DNA of 5,326 bases. It comes from Methylothermaceae bacterium (GTDB lineage Bacteria; Pseudomonadota; Gammaproteobacteria; Methylococcales; Methylothermaceae). The notes under the pieces were generated by a model. It saw nothing but the letters and a program-made list of their open reading frames with translations, ran no database searches and was not told the origin of the DNA. Below, in pieces: positions 5,270-5,326 of this stretch (its first letter is position 1; every line of letters starts with the position of its first letter). A program made the translations under genes and the position numbers. The stretch spans positions 1 to 5,326 of the forward strand of contig JALVSV010000233.1 in assembly GCA_027024125.1 (NCBI GenBank), read 5' to 3'.

Positions 5270-5301
5270 GTCAGGCTCTGAATCTGCACCGTGAGCCTGA
5301 C
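5270..5301. terminator. 9-bp perfect inverted repeat after the luxR-type gene
   Basis: GTCAGGCTC (5270-5278) and GAGCCTGAC (5293-5301) form a perfect stem with a 14-nt loop, 5 nt after the TGA. Position suggests a terminator, but no T-tract follows on either strand, so it may act as an RNA 3'-end stabiliser or be a repeat. Confidence 0.4.
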
Positions 5302-5326
5302 AACAATCAAATGGCAGATGCTACAC

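Noticed and set aside
1..5326. tRNA, rRNA or CRISPR array
   Set aside because: No cloverleaf with TTCRA arm, no rRNA tracts and no regularly spaced direct repeats were seen.

Overview
The window looks like a mosaic stretch of a gammaproteobacterial chromosome. The anchor is the 5' part of an Enterobacteria-type nuoG (NADH-quinone oxidoreductase chain G with the extra N7 iron-sulfur site). It is GC-rich and reads leftward off the window. Next to it lie an AT-rich metal-binding protein gene and several decayed mobile elements, and base composition changes sharply between blocks, which is typical of an accessory or rearranged region.

Layout from left to right. (1) 1-1654, minus strand: partial nuoG. 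Its normal partner nuoF is not upstream. Instead there is a short leader with a possible promoter of its own (1719-1747) and a small dyad. At the left edge (1-79) the opposite strand encodes the next expected stretch of NuoG, so the gene carries an inverted junction at a short inverted repeat. (2) 1821-2040: a 220-bp MITE-like element with 23-bp imperfect terminal inverted repeats. It encloses, on the minus strand, the helix-turn-helix tail of a REP-associated-type transposase. (3) 2041-2242: a hairpin-rich spacer with no gene. (4) 2258-2632: a 124-residue, 13-cysteine protein with two tandem YHS/TRASH-like metal-binding modules, preceded by a strong ribosome binding site. (5) 2642-3501: the 5' part of a group II intron (ribozyme 5' domains plus the N-terminal part of the reverse transcriptase), starting 9 bp after the stop of gene 4. 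(6) 3502-3756: a short junction filler, then the C-terminal end of an ISAs1/COG5433-type DDE transposase, in frame with the broken reverse transcriptase. (7) 3757-4229: non-coding, with dyads and a candidate promoter. (8) 4230-5264: a LuxR-type regulator with an unrecognised N-terminal sensor part. (9) A 9-bp perfect inverted repeat just after its stop.

The genes do not form an obvious operon or a known defence or metabolic system. The most notable points are the inverted junction inside nuoG, nuoG standing without nuoF, the tandem YHS/TRASH protein sitting between mobile elements, and the intron/transposase chimera. Whether the nuoG junction is biological or an assembly/amplification foldback cannot be decided from this window alone.
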